Shown piece after piece: positions 17,206 to 27,753 of a stretch of DNA of 64,000 nt. Below the pieces are notes generated by a model that was given only the letters and a program-made list of their open reading frames with translations, did not search any database and had not been told where the DNA came from. Made by a program: the position numbers and the translations under genes. Location: NCBI RefSeq assembly GCF_900496975.1, contig NZ_UFQC01000021.1, positions 1 to 64,000 on the forward strand, in the 5' to 3' direction. Source of the stretch: Achromobacter veterisilvae (GTDB lineage Bacteria; Pseudomonadota; Gammaproteobacteria; Burkholderiales; Burkholderiaceae_B). How positions within the stretch are numbered: position 1 is the first letter of the stretch; every line of letters begins with the position of its first letter.

Positions 17206-18246
17206 ATGAGCGCAAGCGCCTTACGCGTGGACGGTCTGCAGTACAGCAACTGGTCCGAAAGAATATTCCGCCAGTTGCGCGAAGGGGGCGTGGACGCGGT
17301 CCACGTCACCATCGCCTATCACGAGAACCTGCGCGAGACCATCCTCAATATCGAACGCTGGAACACCTGGTTCGAGCGCTATCCGGAGCTGATCGTGCAC
17401 GCGCGCAGCGGCGACGACGTCAGGCGGGCGCGCCAGGATGGCCGCACGGCCATTCTCTTCGGCCTGCAGAATCCGTCGTCCATCGAGGACGACATCGGCC
17501 TGGTCGAGGTGGTGCACACCCTGGGCGTGCGCTTCATGCAATTGAGCTACAACAACCAGTCCCTGCTGGCCTCGGGCTGTTACGAGTCGGTCGACAGCGG
17601 CATCACCCGCATGGGACGGGAAGTGATCAAGGAGATGAACCGGGTCGGGTTGGTCATCGACATGAGCCATTCGGGGGAACGCTCCACGCTGGAGGCAATC
17701 GACTTGTCCGCGCGCCCCATCACCATCAGCCATGCCAATCCGCATTCATGGGCCCCGGCGCTGCGCAACAAATCGGACACGGTGCTGAAGGCGCTGGCGT
17801 CCGCGGGCGGCATGTTCGGCTTTTCGCTCTATCCCCACCATCTGAAAAACAAATCGGCCTGCACCCTGGACGACTTCTGTGCCATGGTGGCGCGCACCGC
17901 CGAACTCATTGGCGTCGAGCATCTGGGCCTGGGGTCGGACCTGTGCCAGGACCAGCCGGATTCGGTGGTCCAGTGGATGCGCACGGGCCGTTACACCAAG
18001 GGCGTGGACTACGGCGAGGGGTCCGCGGCGCAGCCGGGGTTTCCGCCTCAGCCCGGGTGGTTCCAGGACAGCCGGGACTTCGGCAACATCGAGCAAGGGC
18101 TGCGCGCCCAGGGGTTCTCGCCGCGCGAAGCGGCGCTGATCATGGGCGAGAACTGGATGCGCTTTTTCGACCAGAGCTTTGGCCCGGCGGCTGCGCCGGG
18201 CGATTCGTCATTCACCATGGGCCGCAACCCCGGAGCACCTACATGA
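17206..18246 (+). CDS. Peptidase M19 (membrane dipeptidase) family protein lacking the HxD motif
   Basis: A 346-aa member of the renal-dipeptidase superfamily. Later metal ligands are visible: His in VIDMSHSG, His in ISHANPHSW, and the Asp of LGLGSDL. The canonical N-terminal H-x-D is replaced: the usual DGHND reads DGLQY (residues 9-13). No signal peptide, so probably cytoplasmic. This may be a variant subgroup acting on a non-peptide amide or lactam rather than a dipeptide (inference). The Bug receptor gene overlaps its stop by 4 nt. Confidence 0.85.
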   Translation: MSASALRVDGLQYSNWSERIFRQLREGGVDAVHVTIAYHENLRETILNIERWNTWFERYPELIVHARSGDDVRRARQDGRTAILFGLQNPSSIEDDIGLVEVVHTLGVRFMQLSYNNQSLLASGCYESVDSGITRMGREVIKEMNRVGLVIDMSHSGERSTLEAIDLSARPITISHANPHSWAPALRNKSDTVLKALASAGGMFGFSLYPHHLKNKSACTLDDFCAMVARTAELIGVEHLGLGSDLCQDQPDSVVQWMRTGRYTKGVDYGEGSAAQPGFPPQPGWFQDSRDFGNIEQGLRAQGFSPREAALIMGENWMRFFDQSFGPAAAPGDSSFTMGRNPGAPT

Positions 18247-19220
18247 AGAAAACCGTCCGCCTTTTCGCGTCCGCCGCCCTGGCCATGGGCGCCCTATGGA
18301 ACGGGCACGCCAGCGCGCAGGAATTTCCCAGCAAGAGCCTCCAGATCGTCGTGCCGTTCCCGCCGGGAGGCGTGGCTGACCTGGTCGTGCGCACCGTGGC
18401 GCAAAAGCTGGGCCAGGAAATCAAGCAGCCGGTACTCGTGGTGAACAAGCCTGGCGCCAGCGGCATCATCGGGGCCGAATACGTCGCCAGGGCGCCGGCG
18501 GACGGCTACACGCTGCTGATGGCGAACCTGCCCATCATGTCGATCAACGAATTGCAGTACGCCAGCCTGCCGTATTCCGCCGCGCGCGATTTCGCGCCCG
18601 TGATCCTGCTGGCCGACCAGCCTTACATCATCGCGACCGGCCACTCGGTGCCCGCCAAGACGATGAAGGACTTCATCGCCTATGCCCGTGGCAAGCCGGA
18701 CGCGCTGACGTTCGGATCCGCGTCCAGCTCCACTTTCCTGGCGGGCGAACTCTTCAAGCAGCGGGCGGGCATCCGCATGGCCCATATCCCCTACAAGGGC
18801 AGCGCGCCCGCCATCAACGATCTGCTGGGCGGGCACATCAGCCTGATCCTGGACCCCGTGATCACGCTGCTGCCGCACGTGCAGGCGGGGAAGCTGCGCG
18901 CCCTGGCGGTCACGTCGCCCGTCCGGATCGAGTCCGCGCCCGATATCCCCAGCTACAAGGAGGTCGGCCTGGCAGACCTGGACATCACGTCCTGGCAGGG
19001 CATCGTCGCGCCCGCCGGCACGCCGGCGCCAGTCATCAAAAAGCTCAACGAAGCGTTCAACCAGGCGCTGCAATCGCCGGAAGTGGCGACGCGATTGAAG
19101 GAGCAGGGGGTAAGCACCAAGGGCGGTTCGGCCGAGGCGTTCGCCGGTTTCGTCGCCAGCGAGAGCACGCGCTGGGCCACCCTTGCCAAGCAGGTCGATT
19201 TCCTGCCCGGCAAACTCTAG
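18243..19220 (+). CDS. Bug-family (tripartite tricarboxylate type) solute-binding receptor
   Basis: A 325-aa periplasmic protein with a signal peptide (about 25 residues, ending HASAQ-EF) and Bug hallmarks: IVVPFPPGGVADLVVRTVAQ near the N-terminus, then NKPGASGIIGAEYVA, PADGYTLL and HIPYKGSAPAINDLLGG. Bug proteins bind small carboxylates or amides. No TctA/TctB membrane genes are nearby, as is usual for Bordetella/Achromobacter orphans. Coupled to the M19 gene by an ATGA overlap, so it probably brings in that enzyme's substrate. Confidence 0.93.
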   Translation: MKKTVRLFASAALAMGALWNGHASAQEFPSKSLQIVVPFPPGGVADLVVRTVAQKLGQEIKQPVLVVNKPGASGIIGAEYVARAPADGYTLLMANLPIMSINELQYASLPYSAARDFAPVILLADQPYIIATGHSVPAKTMKDFIAYARGKPDALTFGSASSSTFLAGELFKQRAGIRMAHIPYKGSAPAINDLLGGHISLILDPVITLLPHVQAGKLRALAVTSPVRIESAPDIPSYKEVGLADLDITSWQGIVAPAGTPAPVIKKLNEAFNQALQSPEVATRLKEQGVSTKGGSAEAFAGFVASESTRWATLAKQVDFLPGKL

Positions 19221-19229
19221 AGGACGATC

Positions 19230-19730
19230 ATGGCCGACGCGGAATCGCGCCTGAAGGCGCTGGGGCTGGCGCTGCCCGCGCCCATGCCGACGCATTACGC
19301 CTATTTGCCGGCGCTGCGCCACGGCGACACGGTGCACGTGGCCGGCCAGATCCCGAAGCTCGGTCCGGACCGCCTGTTCGTGCTGGGCGCGGTGGGCGAG
19401 CAGGTATCGGAAGCACAGGCGCGCGAGGCCGTGCGCCTGTGCGTGCTGCACGCCCTGTCCTGGGTGGCGCACAGCGCGCGGGGCGGCCTGGATGACGTGA
19501 CGCAGATATTGCGCGTCAACTATTTCTTCCAGGTGGGCCAGCGCAAGAGCACGCGGCTATCCGCCATCGCGGATGCCGGATCGGAACTGCTTGCCGCCGT
19601 GTTCGGCGCGGCCGGACAGCATCCGCGTTCGGTCATCGGCGTGCGGGAACTGCCGCGCGACGCGCCGGTGCTGATCGACATGGACGTCGCGCTGGCCGCG
19701 GCGGATGAACCGCCGGGGGCGGCCCGCTGA
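19230..19730 (+). CDS. RidA/YjgF-family protein
   Basis: A 166-aa protein with the Rid-family core (VHVAGQIPKLGPDRL, then a long helix and VNYFFQV). Rid proteins hydrolyse reactive enamines/imines or act as amidohydrolase-like enzymes in degradation pathways. It is slightly longer than the typical 125-130 aa, with extra residues at both ends. It starts 9 nt after the Bug gene and closes the operon, fitting release of an imine or amide product by the preceding enzyme. Confidence 0.85.
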   Translation: MADAESRLKALGLALPAPMPTHYAYLPALRHGDTVHVAGQIPKLGPDRLFVLGAVGEQVSEAQAREAVRLCVLHALSWVAHSARGGLDDVTQILRVNYFFQVGQRKSTRLSAIADAGSELLAAVFGAAGQHPRSVIGVRELPRDAPVLIDMDVALAAADEPPGAAR

Positions 19731-19761
19731 GGCCGTCCAGGCCCGACGGCGCGCGCCGCGC

Positions 19762-20361
19762 TCAGCGTTTGGGCAGCACGAATTCCACGCGCCGGTTCTG
19801 GGCGCGGCCCTGCGGATTGTCCGCGCCGTTGGCCAGCTTGTTCGGCTGGACCGGCCTGGCATCGCCCAGGCCTTTCGTGGACAGCCGCGCCGGGTCCACG
19901 CCGTGGCCCGCCAGCCATTGCGCCACCGCCTTGGCGCGCCGCAGCGACAGTTCCTTGTTGTAGGACGCCGACCCCTTCGAGTCGGTGTGCCCCTCGATGG
20001 CGACGGTGCCGGCGGAGCCGGACTGGATGAGGCCGGCGATGTCGTTCAGCGTCGGCTCGGCGGCGGGCAGGATGGCGGCCTGGTCGAAGTCGAACAGCAC
20101 GTCGCCCAGCATCGACACGGTCACGGCATTCTTGTCCTGCCGCACCGACAGCCCTTCGTGGCGGGCCGCCAGGCCGTCCACCCGGGCCGTCAGGTCGGAC
20201 ACGCCGCCGCCGGTGTCGGAAGGAAAGCCCTTCAGGTCCAGGACCGTCGCCCGGAGATCCAGGATCTCGGCCTTGTAGGGCGGCTCTTGCGCGAAAGAGC
20301 CGCTGGCGGCGGCCAGCAGCGCCGCGGCCAGCAGCGTCGACGCGCCCGGGTGGCCGGCCAT
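19762..20361 (-). CDS. OmpA-family outer-membrane/periplasmic protein
   Basis: A 199-aa exported protein: signal peptide to about residue 25 (SFAQ-EP), a short helical linker, and a C-terminal OmpA domain from about residue 80. The peptidoglycan-binding signature is present (EGHTDSKGSASYNKELSLRR, then GLGDARPV and NRRVEFVL). It lacks the OmpA beta-barrel, so it is probably a periplasmic peptidoglycan-associated protein. It starts 2 nt after the stop of the upstream exported protein, with which it forms an operon. Confidence 0.9.
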   Translation of the reverse strand: MAGHPGASTLLAAALLAAASGSFAQEPPYKAEILDLRATVLDLKGFPSDTGGGVSDLTARVDGLAARHEGLSVRQDKNAVTVSMLGDVLFDFDQAAILPAAEPTLNDIAGLIQSGSAGTVAIEGHTDSKGSASYNKELSLRRAKAVAQWLAGHGVDPARLSTKGLGDARPVQPNKLANGADNPQGRAQNRRVEFVLPKR

Positions 20362-20363
20362 GG

Positions 20364-20849
20364 TCAGCGGTCGGAAATCTTGATGGCGTCGAAGGTCTCG
20401 ACGCCGGGGATCGTCAGGGAGACTTCGGCGATGTCTTTGGGCGGCGCGGGGAACTTGCCCTGCCAGGAGCCGGCGATGGGGGTCTCTTTCGAGGTCCGGA
20501 TGACCAGCTTGGGATTGGTCAGCGGCTTGTCGTTGCTGTCTTTCAGCAGCAGGTATTTCTTGTTGCCGGCGACGACGTAGAAGCTGTTCTCGTAGTCGTT
20601 CTTCGAGATCGACGTGTAGACCATCTCCGTCTTGCCCGGCACGATGGGCTTGAACCGTATCTTGATGGACAGGATGTCGCCGTTGCGCACCGCTTCGATC
20701 ACCTGGCCCTCCGCGCTGCCGGTGTCGATCATGCCGGTCGCCAGGGGCGTGGGGGCGTCGGCCTGGGCAAAGGCGGTCTGTCCGGCGGCGGCAAGCGCCA
20801 GACAGGCGCCCAGGGCGCAGGCGGCGGCGGTCTTTCCGATCGAAGTCAC
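20364..20849 (-). CDS. Exported protein of unknown function
   Basis: A 161-aa protein with a signal peptide (cleavage near AFAQ-AD), then a beta-rich domain of about 135 residues with no cysteine and no recognised family. The GTG start (20849) is preferred to the ATG at 20858, because AGGA lies 8 nt before the GTG while it abuts the ATG. It is translated just ahead of the OmpA-like gene (2-nt gap), suggesting a joint envelope role. Downstream of its start, 20859-21038 shows no gene. Confidence 0.7.
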   Translation of the reverse strand: MTSIGKTAAACALGACLALAAAGQTAFAQADAPTPLATGMIDTGSAEGQVIEAVRNGDILSIKIRFKPIVPGKTEMVYTSISKNDYENSFYVVAGNKKYLLLKDSNDKPLTNPKLVIRTSKETPIAGSWQGKFPAPPKDIAEVSLTIPGVETFDAIKISDR

Positions 20850-21038
20850 GATAAGCATCCTTTATTGTGCAAGACCATGCAGGGCGATATATCGGGGCGC
20901 GGACCAGTGCTTTCGGCCTGGTCCGGCGTCCAACGCGAGATGGTCCGCTTTTCAGGGACTTATTGCAGTTCGATATTTTTCCAAGACGTTACGGAATCTG
21001 GCGGCGCCGCCAGCAGGGGGAAACCATGCGCCAGGCGC

Positions 21039-21245
21039 TTATCCGCCGCGGTGTCCGTGGTAGCGCGGCGCGGCGACGCTGTGGACGTTTTCCTTGTGCC
21101 GCGATTCGACCAGCGCCTTGCGCCGGGCCTGCTCATGCTGCTGGTCCGACTTTACCCGTTCCTTTTCGGCGCGCGGGGGCGCCGCCATGCCGGAATCGGG
21201 CGCGGCATGGGCCGGGTTGGGGTGGTGAGGGGTGTGGGACGTCAT
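21039..21245 (-). CDS. Small His/charged-rich hypothetical protein
   Basis: A 68-aa ORF, His- and Pro-rich at the N-terminus (MTSHTPHHPNPAH) and with a charged helical middle (AEKERVKSDQQHEQARRKAL). No domain, signal or membrane segment. Coding is plausible from composition only; it may be a small metal-binding or stress protein, but nothing in the sequence shows this. Confidence 0.45.
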   Translation of the reverse strand: MTSHTPHHPNPAHAAPDSGMAAPPRAEKERVKSDQQHEQARRKALVESRHKENVHSVAAPRYHGHRGG

Positions 21246-21344
21246 GATGCGTACCTATCCAGGTGCCGCGGCTTATGCCGCCATTCCCACGTTACGCCCG
21301 CCGCCCGCGTTTCTCAAGCAAGGCGGGCCGGGAAGGACGCCGCA

Positions 21345-21725
21345 CTACACCTGCATTTTCTTCTTGCCCAGCAAGGTCAGCGCCAAGCTCCTGCCGGTGC
21401 GCATGAAGGGGTACAGGGCGGTCGACAGGCAGGGGTTGCGGAAGATGGCGGCGTTGACGCTGTTGAACAGGTCATTGCCGGTGCTGATCAGCGCCAGCCG
21501 GTTGATGCAGTCCGCGCCGAAAAAATCCTGCCCGTTCAGGTGCAGCAGCATGCCCTGGTTCAGGTCGTATCCCTGCGCCTTGTAGGCCACCGCCAGGTCG
21601 GGATGGTCGCGCATGTTCAGCAGGTCGACCGGGCCCACGGCCTTTTGCAATTGCAGCATCTGCACGTAGTTCGAGCAGAAGGGGCAGTCTCCGTCGTAGA
21701 GCAGGAAGTTCTTCGCGATGGCCAT
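21345..21725 (-). CDS. DCC-family thiol-disulfide oxidoreductase-like protein
   Basis: A 126-aa protein with the family-defining YDGDCPFC motif (C14 and C17, thioredoxin-like fold) and a normal length for DUF393/DCC proteins. They are predicted dithiol oxidoreductases of unknown partner. No signal peptide. It follows the GlxA-type regulator on the same strand after 60 nt and may share its transcript. Confidence 0.88.
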   Translation of the reverse strand: MAIAKNFLLYDGDCPFCSNYVQMLQLQKAVGPVDLLNMRDHPDLAVAYKAQGYDLNQGMLLHLNGQDFFGADCINRLALISTGNDLFNSVNAAIFRNPCLSTALYPFMRTGRSLALTLLGKKKMQV

Positions 21726-21785
21726 GATGCACCGTGTGGAATGCGCGGTGCGCGAAAGGCGCCCGCCAGTTCCGATTAAAGCGCA

Positions 21786-22736
21786 TCAGCGCAATTGGCG
21801 CACGCCGTGTCCCAGGCGCCGCCGCAGCAGGTTGCGCAGGGTGACGCCGTCCGCGTACCCGACCTGCGCGGCGATCTGTTCCAGCGACAGGCTGCTGGTC
21901 TTCAGCAGGTGGGCCGCGCGTTCGACCCGCAGATCCTGGAAGAACGACAGCGGGCTCTTGCCCAGCACCTGCTGCGTGCGGCGCGCCAGCGTGCGCTTGC
22001 TGGCGCCCAGGTCCTGCGCGGCCGCATCCAGCGAGAACCCTTGCGCGAGGTGTTCCCGCGCCCAGCGCTCGAACGCCTGGACCAGCGGATCGGCGTGCGC
22101 CAGATGGTCGGACAGCGCGTAGGCGGATTGCGCGGGCCGCTGGTCCACGATCAGATAGCGCGCTACCAGCGAGGCGAGTTCGGGACTGGCCTGGCGCACC
22201 AGCCACAGCGCCATGTCCATGTGGCTCAGCGCCGCGCCGGCCGTCAGGAACGCCGACGAGCGGACCAGCATGCGGCTGTCCTCCAGTTCCACCGCCGGGT
22301 AGCGCTGCCGGAACAGTGGTGCCAGCCACCAGGTGGTGGTGGCCTTCTGGCCGTCCAGCAGGCCCGATTCCGCCAGCACGAAGGTGCCGATGCAGGCGGC
22401 GGCGGTGTTGCCGGCGGGCGCGCGTTCCCGCAGCATCCTGCCGCTGTCGCGCACGTCGGGACGCGATAGCGCCGGCAGCAGCGTCTCGGGCATCTTGTAG
22501 CCGATGGCGGGAATTACGATCCAGTCCGGGTCGGCCGGATCGGGATCGCCCGAGACCGGCACGCCGAACCCCTGGGACGTGCGCACCTTGCGGCGCATGC
22601 CCACGATGCGTGTCTCGAACGGCGGGATGCGGGCCGGCAGCATGGGCGCCAGCTCGTTGGCCGTGGCGAACACGTCCAGGATGGCGGACAGGCCGGTGTC
22701 GAACACGCCGTCCAGGGCGAGGATCTGCATTTTCAT
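21786..22736 (-). CDS. GlxA-type AraC-family regulator with DJ-1/PfpI domain
   Basis: A 316-aa protein: an N-terminal DJ-1/PfpI-like domain (residues 1-180, including AACIGTFVLAESGLLDG) and a C-terminal pair of AraC HTHs (QDLGASKRTLARRTQQVLG, then IAAQVGYADGVTLRNLLRR). The start at MKMQIL was preferred to a longer frame because homologues begin there. Such regulators respond to small nitrogen compounds. It is divergent from the LysE-type exporter at 22852, a likely target. Confidence 0.9.
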   Translation of the reverse strand: MKMQILALDGVFDTGLSAILDVFATANELAPMLPARIPPFETRIVGMRRKVRTSQGFGVPVSGDPDPADPDWIVIPAIGYKMPETLLPALSRPDVRDSGRMLRERAPAGNTAAACIGTFVLAESGLLDGQKATTTWWLAPLFRQRYPAVELEDSRMLVRSSAFLTAGAALSHMDMALWLVRQASPELASLVARYLIVDQRPAQSAYALSDHLAHADPLVQAFERWAREHLAQGFSLDAAAQDLGASKRTLARRTQQVLGKSPLSFFQDLRVERAAHLLKTSSLSLEQIAAQVGYADGVTLRNLLRRRLGHGVRQLR

Positions 22737-22851
22737 GGCAAGAACGCTATCGAAGATGTCAATAGCGCCAATATTAATAACGCCGGCGCCGGCCCACAAT
22801 GCGGCTGTCTTTCATCGGGAACAGGGCGCGCCACGCGCCGGGAGCCGCATC

Positions 22852-23448
22852 TTGTCCATCGAAAACCTGCTTGCCCTGGCCACGTTCGCCTTGGTGACTT
22901 CCATCTCGCCCGGCCCCAGCAACGTCATGCTGATGACCTCCGGCGCCAACTTCGGCTTTGCCAGGACGCTGCCCCAGGTGCTGGGCATCACGGTCGGTTT
23001 CACATCGCTGCTGCTGGGCGTGGGGCTGGGACTGGGCGCGCTGTTCGAAGCTTGGCCGGCCCTGTCCATGGGGCTGAAGATCGTCGGCGCGGCCTATCTG
23101 CTGTACCTCGCGTGGCGCATCGCGCTGTCGCGCTCGATCGCCTCGGACCCGGCCGCATCGGCCCGGCCCCTCAGTTTCATGGAGTCGGCCTTGTTCCAAT
23201 GGGTCAACCCCAAGGCCTGGATCGTGGCGCTGGCGGCCGTGGCGGTCTATATGGATGCCGCCGCGCCCTGGGTGTCGCTGGCCTGGATGTGCGCCGTATT
23301 CGCGCTGGTGAACCTGCCGGCCGTGTCCGTGTGGGCGGGCTTCGGCGTGGGGCTGCGAGGGTTTCTTGCGCGGCCCGGACGTTTGAAGGGCTTCAATATC
23401 GGCATGGGCGCGCTGCTGGCGCTGACGCTGTGGCCCATGCTGCGCTGA
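22852..23448 (+). CDS. LysE/RhtB-family exporter (TTG start)
   Basis: A 198-aa membrane exporter with the signature TSISPGPSNVMLMTSGANFG and later WVNPKAWIVALAAVAV. No ATG lies in a sensible place. The TTG at 22852 has GGAG seven nt upstream and gives the normal family length, so it is taken as the start. The divergent GlxA-like regulator begins 115 bp away. Amino-acid or related efflux is the family role. Confidence 0.85.
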   Translation: MSIENLLALATFALVTSISPGPSNVMLMTSGANFGFARTLPQVLGITVGFTSLLLGVGLGLGALFEAWPALSMGLKIVGAAYLLYLAWRIALSRSIASDPAASARPLSFMESALFQWVNPKAWIVALAAVAVYMDAAAPWVSLAWMCAVFALVNLPAVSVWAGFGVGLRGFLARPGRLKGFNIGMGALLALTLWPMLR

Positions 23449-23470
23449 GCCCGGTGTCGCGCCAGCGCCC

Positions 23471-24112
23471 TCAGTTTGCGGCCTCGTCGGGGGGCGAGGC
23501 CCACGCCAGGCCCGTGGCGTAGCCGCGCACGTCCTGCGGCCAGTCCGCGACGTGCCGGGTGAAACGCTCCCGGTCTTCCGCATAGAGCGCCCGAGTCGCT
23601 TCCTCGAAGCCGGGCAGGTTGCCCGCCATGCTGGACATGAAGCGGTAGGCGGCTTCCTGGCGGTCGCGCCGCCGGTCCCGCGCCTCGTTGTCGCGGCGCG
23701 CCTGTTCCACCAGCTTGCGCAGCGCCACCGACGCGCCGCCGGGCTGCGCGCCCAGCCAGTCCCAGTGGCGGGGTAGAAGCGTCACTTCACGCGCCACCAC
23801 GCCCAGCCTGGGCCGGCCCCGGCCGCGCGGCTGTGCTTCGTCGGCGGCGTCGGCGCCGGTTGCAGGCTCGGGCGGCGCGGCCTCGGCGCGCGGGCGATGG
23901 CGTTCGGCGATGCTGGCGTCGTCGCCGCTCAGGTCCAGGTCCACCTGCTTGCCCGACAGGTCGTCGAACACCAGGATGGCGGCGTCGTCGCCGGCGGCCA
24001 TCGCCCGCTTGACGGCCAGCGCCACGTCGGCCAGCGCGCCGGCGGCAAGCACGCGGTGGCCCGCGAAGGCGGTATGCGGATCGGCGGGGCGGGGCATGGG
24101 GATGTCGGTCAT
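23471..24112 (-). CDS. DUF2239-family protein
   Basis: A 213-aa protein recognisable as DUF2239: an N-terminal segment with FAGHRVLAAGALADVALAVK, a Pro/Ala/Glu-rich linker, an AT-hook-like GRGRPRLGV, and the conserved LPRHWDWLGAQPGGASVALRKLVE. The linker and GRGRPR suggest nucleic-acid binding, but the family's function is unknown. Three related repeats lie at its promoter (24114-24187), so it may regulate itself. Confidence 0.85.
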   Translation of the reverse strand: MTDIPMPRPADPHTAFAGHRVLAAGALADVALAVKRAMAAGDDAAILVFDDLSGKQVDLDLSGDDASIAERHRPRAEAAPPEPATGADAADEAQPRGRGRPRLGVVAREVTLLPRHWDWLGAQPGGASVALRKLVEQARRDNEARDRRRDRQEAAYRFMSSMAGNLPGFEEATRALYAEDRERFTRHVADWPQDVRGYATGLAWASPPDEAAN

Positions 24113-24113
24113 G

Positions 24114-24187
24114 TTTTTATCCGGGGGAAATTGATGGGCGAATTATGATCCGGGTAAAAATTGAAGTCAATATGTCCGGGTAAAAAT
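24114..24187. promoter_or_regulatory. Three palindrome-like repeats at the DUF2239 promoter
   Basis: Three copies built on TCCGGG flanked by T- or A-runs: 24114-24125 (tttttatccggg), 24149-24161 and 24175-24187 (both tccgggtaaaaat). The TCCGGG cores are spaced 29 and 26 bp. The first overlaps the DUF2239 start codon region. Together they fit a palindrome TTTTTA-YCCGGG-TAAAAA and look like operator copies; the binding protein is unknown. Confidence 0.55.
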
Positions 24188-24189
24188 AA

Positions 24190-25764
<1,575 letters not shown>

Positions 25765-25796
25765 TCCGTACAGTCAACTACAATGTCATGCATCAC

Positions 25797-25848
25797 GCAC
25801 CGGCAGAACCGCAAATGAACCAGCGGTTCTGCCGGTGCGGTTTTATTT
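25797..25848 (+). terminator. Perfect 16-bp hairpin between guaB and guaA
   Basis: Arms 25797-25812 and 25823-25838 are exactly complementary (gcaccggcagaaccgc), with a 10-nt loop, followed by ttttattt at 25841-25848. This is a strong intrinsic terminator shape for guaB. Since guaA starts only 34 bp later, it may act as an attenuator with partial read-through. Confidence 0.85.
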
Positions 25849-25881
25849 ACTGCGATTTCATTCATTACCGGTAGAGTCTCC

Positions 25882-27474
25882 ATGCACCAGCGCATCCTCA
25901 TTCTCGACTACGGTTCGCAAGTCACCCAACTGATCGCCCGCCGCGTCCGCGAAGCCGGCGTGTATTCCGAAGTGCACCCGGGCGACGTCGACGACGCCTT
26001 CGTGCGCGAACAGATGGCGCAAGGCCTGAAGGGCATCATCCTGTCGGGCAGCCACGCTTCCGCCTACGAAGAAGGTTCCATGCGCGTGCCGCACGCCGTG
26101 TTCGAACTGGGCGTGCCCGTGCTGGGCATCTGCTACGGCATGCAGTCCATGGCGCAGCAATTGGGCGGCGTGGTCAGTTTCTCCGACCACCGCGAATTCG
26201 GCTACGCCGAAGTCCGCGCCCACGGCCACACCAAGCTGCTGGAAGGCCTGGAAGACTTCGCCACGCCGGAAGGCCACGGCATGCTCAAGGTCTGGATGAG
26301 CCACGGCGACAAGGTCACCGAGTTGCCCCCGGGCTTCAAGCTCATGGCGTCCACGCCGTCCTGCCCGATCGCCGGCATGGCCGACGAAGACCGCAATTTC
26401 TACGCCGTGCAGTTCCACCCCGAAGTCACGCACACCGTCCAGGGCAAGGCCATGCTGGCCCGCTTCGTGAACGAGATCTGCGGCTGCGAAGGCGACTGGA
26501 ACATGCCCGACTACGTCGCCGAAGCCGTCGCCCGCATCCGCGAACAGGTCGGCGACGACGAAGTCATCCTGGGCCTGTCCGGCGGCGTGGACTCGTCGGT
26601 TGCCGCCGCGCTGATCCACAAGGCCATCGGCGACCAGCTCACCTGCGTCTTTGTCGACCACGGCCTGCTGCGCCTGGACGAAGGCAAGCAGGTCATGCAG
26701 ACTTTCGCCGAAAACATGGGCGTGAAGATCATCCACGTCGACGCCACCGCCCAGTTCATGGGCAAGCTGTCCGGTGTGGCCGATCCCGAAGCCAAGCGCA
26801 AGATCATCGGCCGCGAATTCGTCGAAGTGTTCCAGGAACAGGCCGGCAAGCAGAAGAGCGCCAAGTGGCTGGCCCAGGGCACCATCTACCCCGACGTCAT
26901 CGAATCGGCCGGCGCCAAGACCGGCAAGGCCACCTCCATCAAGTCGCACCACAACGTGGGCGGCCTGCCCGACACGCTGAACCTGCAACTGCTGGAGCCC
27001 CTGCGCGAACTGTTCAAGGACGAAGTCCGCGAACTCGGCGTGGCCCTGGGCCTGCCGCCGCAGATGGTCTACCGCCACCCGTTCCCCGGCCCCGGCCTGG
27101 GTGTGCGCATCCTGGGCGAAGTCAAGCACGAATACGCCGAACTGCTGCGCCGCGCGGATGCGATCTTCATTGAAGAGCTGCGTAATACCAAGGATGAGGC
27201 CAGCGGCTTGACCTGGTACGAACTGACCTCGCAGGCGTTTGCTGTGTTCCTGCCGGTGAAGTCGGTGGGAGTGATGGGGGATGGGCGGACCTATGAATAC
27301 GTCGTGGCGCTGCGTGCGGTGCAGACGTTTGATTTCATGACGGCCGACTGGGCGCCGCTGCCGCATCCGCTGCTGGCTCGGGTTTCTTCGCGGATTATCA
27401 ATGAGGTGCGGGGGATCAACCGGGTGGTGTACGACGTTTCGAGCAAGCCGCCTGCGACGATTGAGTGGGAGTGA
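25882..27474 (+). CDS. guaA: GMP synthase (glutamine-hydrolysing)
   Basis: A 530-aa enzyme that aminates XMP to GMP. The N-terminal class-I amidotransferase domain has catalytic Cys84 (LGICYGMQS) and HPE (FHPEVTH). The ATP-pyrophosphatase domain has the PP-loop [13 protein letters not shown], and the C-terminal dimerisation domain includes [13 protein letters not shown]. Full length. Codon choice shifts from strictly C/G-ending to mixed usage in about the last 100 codons. Confidence 0.99.
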   Translation: MHQRILILDYGSQVTQLIARRVREAGVYSEVHPGDVDDAFVREQMAQGLKGIILSGSHASAYEEGSMRVPHAVFELGVPVLGICYGMQSMAQQLGGVVSFSDHREFGYAEVRAHGHTKLLEGLEDFATPEGHGMLKVWMSHGDKVTELPPGFKLMASTPSCPIAGMADEDRNFYAVQFHPEVTHTVQGKAMLARFVNEICGCEGDWNMPDYVAEAVARIREQVGDDEVILGLSGGVDSSVAAALIHKAIGDQLTCVFVDHGLLRLDEGKQVMQTFAENMGVKIIHVDATAQFMGKLSGVADPEAKRKIIGREFVEVFQEQAGKQKSAKWLAQGTIYPDVIESAGAKTGKATSIKSHHNVGGLPDTLNLQLLEPLRELFKDEVRELGVALGLPPQMVYRHPFPGPGLGVRILGEVKHEYAELLRRADAIFIEELRNTKDEASGLTWYELTSQAFAVFLPVKSVGVMGDGRTYEYVVALRAVQTFDFMTADWAPLPHPLLARVSSRIINEVRGINRVVYDVSSKPPATIEWE

Positions 27475-27501
27475 TTCCCCTGGTTGTCACGCGGTGAATG
27501 G

Positions 27502-27524
27502 AAAAGGCGCTTCGGCGCCTTTTT
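27502..27524 (+). terminator. guaA intrinsic terminator
   Basis: Nine-bp stem (aaaaggcgc / gcgcctttt) closed by a very stable TTCG tetraloop and followed by T's. It lies 28 bp after the guaA stop. The 27525-27753 gap that follows has no gene I can support. Confidence 0.9.
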
Positions 27525-27753
27525 CTATTGAGTCAAGATCGCTTGTTTCCGGGAAAGTCCAGGGAAACTTTGGTCGCGCCGAGCATCCTGCTGTAGATGG
27601 ATATGTTGCGCGACAATATTGCGGCGCTATGCCAGATAATTACGCGAACTATGTTCGTGCTTCTGCCTGTTTGAAATAAGTTCGCAACTAGGTCGATGAT
27701 CGTTGAAATGAATCGGATCGGCAGCCTATTCATCGTTATTGATTAGGAGTGAA

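Noticed and set aside
27533..27733. 66-codon minus-strand frame after guaA
   Set aside because: Runs across the guaA terminator; no ribosome site, no recognisable protein.
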